This document shows positions 7,896-10,048 of a stretch of 10,048 nucleotides of DNA, in pieces. How positions within the stretch are numbered: the stretch's first letter is position 1; each line of letters begins with the position of its first letter. The notes under the pieces are model-generated. The model ran no database searches. It worked only from the letters and a program-made list of their open reading frames with translations, and was not told the DNA's origin. A program made the translations under genes and the position numbers. This DNA is from Acidobacteriaceae bacterium (GTDB lineage: Bacteria > Acidobacteriota > Terriglobia > Terriglobales > Acidobacteriaceae): contig JASHVU010000753.1 of the NCBI GenBank assembly GCA_030044455.1, positions 1-10,048 of the forward strand, in the 5' to 3' direction.

Positions 7896-9035
7896 CTACC
7901 ACGCCGCCGTTACCGCCGCCAGCAACTCCTCGCTCGTGAGCGGCAGCGGATTAGCCTGCATGCTGCTGGCGTGGGCTGCCTTTTCGACTACGCCGGGCAA
8001 GTCGGCTTGAGTAATGCCCCAGGCGCGAAGTGGAAGGACGTTGAGCTCGGCGCAGACCGCGCGCACCCAATCGATGCCCTCCTCCGCGCTCGCGGCGTTG
8101 CGGCAGGTAAACAGACGCGCTATGGCAGTATAGCGCTCAAGTGCGGGATGCTGTGGTGCGCGCGCCCGCAATGCGGCCACGTTGACCGCCATGCCATGGG
8201 GCAACAGCGCCGCGCAAAGAGCGCCGTGCGGAGCTCTCCACGAGCCTCCGAGCGGCGAGGCAAAGCCATGCACCACGCCCAGCCCGGAGTTGGCGAGCGC
8301 CAGTCCGCCGAACAGGCTCGCCAACGCCATATCGCGCCGCGCTTCCACGTCCGCGCCGTCGCGATACGCACGGCGCAGTGCTTTGGCGGCACGGGTCAGT
8401 CCCTCCACGCAAATCGAATCGACCAGTGGATTGGCGCGCGCACTCACATACGGCTCGATGAGTTGCGTCATCGCATCGAGGCCTGTGCTGGCGGTTGCGG
8501 CAGGCGGCAGCCGATACGTCAGTTCGGGATCTACAAGCGCGACTCGCGGCAGCATGAGCGAGCTTCGCAAACTCGCTTTCGCGCCGTGCTCCGTCGAGCC
8601 CAGGACTGCGTTGCGCGTCACCTCGCTGCCGGTTCCCGCCGTGGTCGGCACCGCTATAAATGGCAGTGGCGGGGCCGCAAGGGAGCGTCCCCTCCCCACC
8701 ACTTCAAGAAAATCGAGCGGCTCGCCGCCATTCGTGGCAACTGCGGCAATTGCTTTGCCGGCATCAATTGCGCTGCCCCCACCCATCGAGATGACGACAT
8801 CGCTGGCGGCGTCAAGTATGCGCTGCGCGCCCTCGCGAATCAGTTCAACTGTGGGCTCGCCGGGTACAGTGAATGTCTCAGCCGACAGCGCGGAAACAAG
8901 CGATGCCGCGCGTGCTTTTGAGGCGCCGGTCACCACCAGAGGACGAGCGCCGAAAGTTCGAGCCAGTTCAGGGAGAGTGGCAGCCGTGCCCTCGCCAAAG
9001 ATAATGCGCGTCGCGGTCGCAAACTCGAAGTGCAT
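7896..9035 (-). CDS. Iron-containing alcohol dehydrogenase family protein
   Basis: This 379-residue protein has the family's usual length and two-domain layout. The NAD(P)-binding N-terminal half carries the signatures GGGSAIDAGKAIAAVATNGG (85-104) and AVPTTAGTGSEVTR (128-141). The latter is the alcohol-dehydrogenase form rather than the TTYAGSE form of maleylacetate reductases. The C-terminal helical domain holds the metal site: Asp187 in STGLDAMTQLIEPYVS, His256 in GVVHGFASPLGG and His270 in APHGALCAALLPHG. The second ligand, His in FucO-type enzymes, is Gln191 here, and the His of the FucO HGMAH motif is Ser260. I recall a subfamily with DALTQLIEPYVS-like sequences, so this may be a subfamily trait rather than damage. 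It starts 4 bases after the stop of the ABM-domain gene, so the two are one operon. Substrate unknown; an oxidoreductase acting on a small alcohol or aldehyde is likely. Confidence 0.88.
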   Translation of the reverse strand: MHFEFATATRIIFGEGTAATLPELARTFGARPLVVTGASKARAASLVSALSAETFTVPGEPTVELIREGAQRILDAASDVVISMGGGSAIDAGKAIAAVATNGGEPLDFLEVVGRGRSLAAPPLPFIAVPTTAGTGSEVTRNAVLGSTEHGAKASLRSSLMLPRVALVDPELTYRLPPAATASTGLDAMTQLIEPYVSARANPLVDSICVEGLTRAAKALRRAYRDGADVEARRDMALASLFGGLALANSGLGVVHGFASPLGGSWRAPHGALCAALLPHGMAVNVAALRARAPQHPALERYTAIARLFTCRNAASAEEGIDWVRAVCAELNVLPLRAWGITQADLPGVVEKAAHASSMQANPLPLTSEELLAAVTAAW

Positions 9036-9039
9036 GCTG

Positions 9040-9345
9040 CTACCAGCCCTGGGGATCAGGAAAGACCGCGTTGTACTGAACCCTTTGGCGCGGCTCTGCC
9101 ATCATGGGCGCAACCGCATGGCGCCACTTCGCGTAGTGAGCGGTCTCCTTATGCGCGGCCGCCGCCTCCGGCGTGCGATAGACCTCAATCAGTACAAACC
9201 GCGTCGCATCGTCCTGCTGCTGCACCAGGTCGAAGCGTGCGATTCCTGGTTCCTGGACACTCGACTGGGCGTTTTCGATTGTGGCCTGCCTGAAGTCCTC
9301 CACCGATTCGGGCTTCACATGCACATCAATGTGAACAATGAGCAT
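9040..9345 (-). CDS. ABM-domain protein, LsrG/YgiN-like putative quinol monooxygenase
   Basis: This 101-residue single-domain protein has the dimeric alpha-beta-barrel (ABM) fold pattern. Its layout matches LsrG-type proteins: opening strand [20 protein letters not shown], then [39 protein letters not shown] with the conserved AHKET..HY segment, and a closing [16 protein letters not shown]. In the family, LsrG handles phosphorylated autoinducer-2 and YgiN oxidises quinols. Neither Lsr transport genes nor aromatic ring-cleavage genes are present here, so the substrate stays open. A strong GGAGG (9358-9354) lies 8 bases before the ATG. It is the first gene of a two-gene operon with the dehydrogenase. 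A joint role in handling a small reactive carbonyl or quinol is an inference. Confidence 0.85.
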   Translation of the reverse strand: MLIVHIDVHVKPESVEDFRQATIENAQSSVQEPGIARFDLVQQQDDATRFVLIEVYRTPEAAAAHKETAHYAKWRHAVAPMMAEPRQRVQYNAVFPDPQGW

Positions 9346-9443
9346 CGGACTTGCCTCCGCTCCTTATCCTACCGCCAGGCTTGCTACGACGTATTGCCCG
9401 GTCGTGGTGCGAATTGCCACAGAGTTTTGCTTCTGCCGAATGT

Positions 9444-9461
9444 CAGGCTTTGCTGAGCCTG
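9444..9461. repeat. Perfect 6-bp hairpin in the spacer upstream of the ABM gene
   Basis: CAGGCT (9444-9449) and AGCCTG (9456-9461) pair perfectly around a TTGCTG loop. It lies about 100 bases upstream of the ABM-domain start codon. No T-run follows on either strand, so a terminator is unlikely; an operator or a leader hairpin is possible. Confidence 0.3.
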
Positions 9462-9486
9462 CTGCCGCTCCTTTGGTGCCTCGAGT

Positions 9487-9508
9487 AAAAGCCCGGCGGG
9501 CTTCTTTT
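9487..9508. terminator. Bidirectional intrinsic terminator-like hairpin
   Basis: AGCCC-GGC-GGGCT (9490-9502) is a compact GC-rich stem flanked by AAAA (9487-9490) and TTCTTTT (9502-9508). It therefore reads as a rho-independent terminator on either strand. No + strand gene ends just before it. On the - strand it would stop transcripts coming from the integrase side before the ABM-domain operon. It may insulate the operon or be left over from a lost gene. Confidence 0.5.
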
Positions 9509-9542
9509 AATCCGGTGCCACGTGCGTAGGGATGAAAGACCT

Positions 9543-9568
9543 GGGTTCTCGCCTTTTCGAGCTAACCC
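9543..9568. repeat. Imperfect 9-bp hairpin just before the tRNA gene
   Basis: GGGTT-CTCG (9543-9551) pairs with CGAG (9558-9561) and AACCC (9564-9568), with a two-base CT bulge and a CCTTTT loop. It ends 31 bases before the tRNA, close to where its promoter should be. A weak -10-like TAAACT lies at 9577-9582. Function unknown. Confidence 0.3.
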
Positions 9569-9599
9569 GATGCTGCTAAACTATGCATTGTTGCAAAAT

Positions 9600-9676
9600 A
9601 GGCGCGTAGCTCAGTTGGTTAGAGCGCTTCCTTGACACGGAAGAGGTCGTTGGTTCGAATCCAATCGTGCCTACCA
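9600..9676 (+). tRNA. tRNA-Val (anticodon GAC)
   Basis: A full cloverleaf can be folded by hand. Acceptor AGGCGCG (9600-9606) pairs with CGTGCCT (9666-9672) with one G-U. The D arm is GCTC/GAGC (9609-9612, 9622-9625). The anticodon arm is CTTCC/GGAAG (9627-9631, 9639-9643) with loop TTGACAC, giving anticodon GAC (9634-9636). The T arm is GTTGG/CCAAT around TTCGAAT. Discriminator A is at 9673 and CCA is encoded (9674-9676). GAC reads GUC/GUU valine codons. The recombinase gene facing its 3' end suggests this tRNA is an integration site. Confidence 0.96.
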
Positions 9677-9715
9677 TTTATTTTCAAGTAGTTACAGCGA
9701 TTCTCCCCGAAAACT

Positions 9716-9740
9716 CCAACCCACAATCCAGCCCACACAT
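9716..9740. repeat. Tandem imperfect repeat between tRNA and integrase, possible recombinase arm sites
   Basis: CCAACCCACAAT (9716-9727) is followed directly by CCAGCCCACACAT (9728-9740), a 12-base period with few mismatches. It abuts the integrase stop codon and lies 40 bases past the tRNA end. Short direct repeats in this position often serve as arm-type binding sites for tyrosine recombinases. That use is inferred. Confidence 0.35.
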
Positions 9741-10048
9741 TATTGCACTGCGTTGGTCGGCGTCCTGAGCGCTTTCAGGAACGCACCCTGCGCCGCCCGC
9801 GTTTCGTCTCCATCCTGCTGCGTATAGAGGTCCAGCGTCGTCTGGATTCTCGAATGACGCAGTATGCCTTGTACCGTCTTGGGCTCGACCTTCGCCTTAT
9901 TCACCATCCATGTGGATAGCGAATGACGGAGGTTGTGCAGCCCAAACCGGTGACCGTCAGGAATCGGCACGCCCGCTTTGATCGCGGCCTTCCGCAGATG
10001 ATCCGCCGCGAAGATCCCGCCGGTGAGCGGAACCTTGCCGTCCTGCTT
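9740..10048 (-). CDS. Tyrosine recombinase (phage-type integrase), C-terminal part only
   Basis: The frame is open to the right window edge, leaving about 102 residues of the catalytic domain; the N-terminal arm-binding and core-binding parts lie outside. Visible motifs are HNLRH (box II HxxR, in GHRFGLHNLRHSLSTWMVN), the downstream His in GILRHSRIQTTLDLY, and the nucleophilic Tyr in TLDLYTQ, in the correct order and spacing for an active enzyme. A GTG at 9970 is internal, not a start. The gene ends 63 bases past the tRNA-Val and points at it. Such integrases move islands and prophages into tRNA 3' ends. The visible part shows no frameshift or stop, so the element could still be mobile. The family within tyrosine recombinases cannot be fixed from this fragment. 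Confidence 0.9.
   Translation of the reverse strand, partial: KQDGKVPLTGGIFAADHLRKAAIKAGVPIPDGHRFGLHNLRHSLSTWMVNKAKVEPKTVQGILRHSRIQTTLDLYTQQDGDETRAAQGAFLKALRTPTNAVQ

Noticed and set aside
7878..8921. Long + strand ORF (347 codons) opposite the dehydrogenase
   Set aside because: It is an antisense shadow of a GC-rich gene. Its translation is Arg/Ala/His-rich with no family resemblance, while the - strand protein has complete family motifs.
8182..9456. Long + strand ORF (424 codons) across the dehydrogenase and ABM genes
   Set aside because: It spans the antisense of two well-supported genes and their junction. The translation is low-complexity Ser/Ala/Arg/Pro, as expected of a shadow frame.
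1..10048. CRISPR array or insertion sequence
   Set aside because: No regularly spaced repeats were seen, and no transposase reading frame or terminal repeats with target duplication were found.

Overview
The window looks like a chromosomal segment of a Gram-negative soil bacterium. It combines an outer-membrane polysaccharide-export system (SLBB protein and Wzi-like barrel), an initiating glycosyl-phosphate transferase and a heptose-phosphate pathway. The protein styles (a multi-SLBB export protein with a C-terminal helix, and a Wzi-like protein with a VPLDSWVYP opening) remind me of Acidobacteriota (Terriglobia). That assignment is an inference from recognition, not a search result. Base composition is mixed: hand-counted lines in the sugar kinase run about 47-67% G+C, the dehydrogenase about 57-70%, and part of the gap at 7201-7680 about 41%.

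Left part (1-3750, + strand): the 3' portion of a large SLBB polysaccharide-export protein, cut by the window edge. After 128 bases follow a GHMP sugar kinase of the HddA type and, overlapping it by 4 bases, the sedoheptulose-7-phosphate isomerase GmhA. Together these two would make D-glycero-D-manno-heptose 1,7-bisphosphate for a heptose-containing surface glycan. The later enzymes (GmhB phosphatase, HddC nucleotidyltransferase) are not in the window.

Middle part (4012-6748, - strand): a Wzi-like outer-membrane capsule/exopolysaccharide protein lies downstream of a bacterial sugar transferase that loads the first sugar phosphate onto the undecaprenyl carrier. Both converge on the heptose genes. 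With the SLBB gene they form a surface polysaccharide locus: initiation (sugar transferase), precursor supply (HddA, GmhA), export (SLBB) and outer-membrane assembly (Wzi-like).

Gap (6749-7895): about 1.15 kb without a convincing gene, AT-rich in its second half, holding small inverted and direct repeats. It separates the polysaccharide locus from an unrelated two-gene operon on the - strand (9345 to 7896). That operon has a small LsrG/YgiN-like ABM-domain protein followed 4 bases later by an iron-containing alcohol dehydrogenase family protein with unusual residues at the metal site.

Right end (9346-10048): a hairpin-rich spacer, a complete tRNA-Val(GAC) on the + strand, and, facing its 3' end, the C-terminal part of a tyrosine recombinase that runs off the window. 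This is the usual architecture of an integrative element or genomic island inserted at a tRNA 3' end. The island body would lie to the right, outside the window. I did not find a clearly novel system here. The points most worth checking are the tRNA/integrase junction, the altered dehydrogenase metal site, the AT-rich gap and the structured leader before the kinase.
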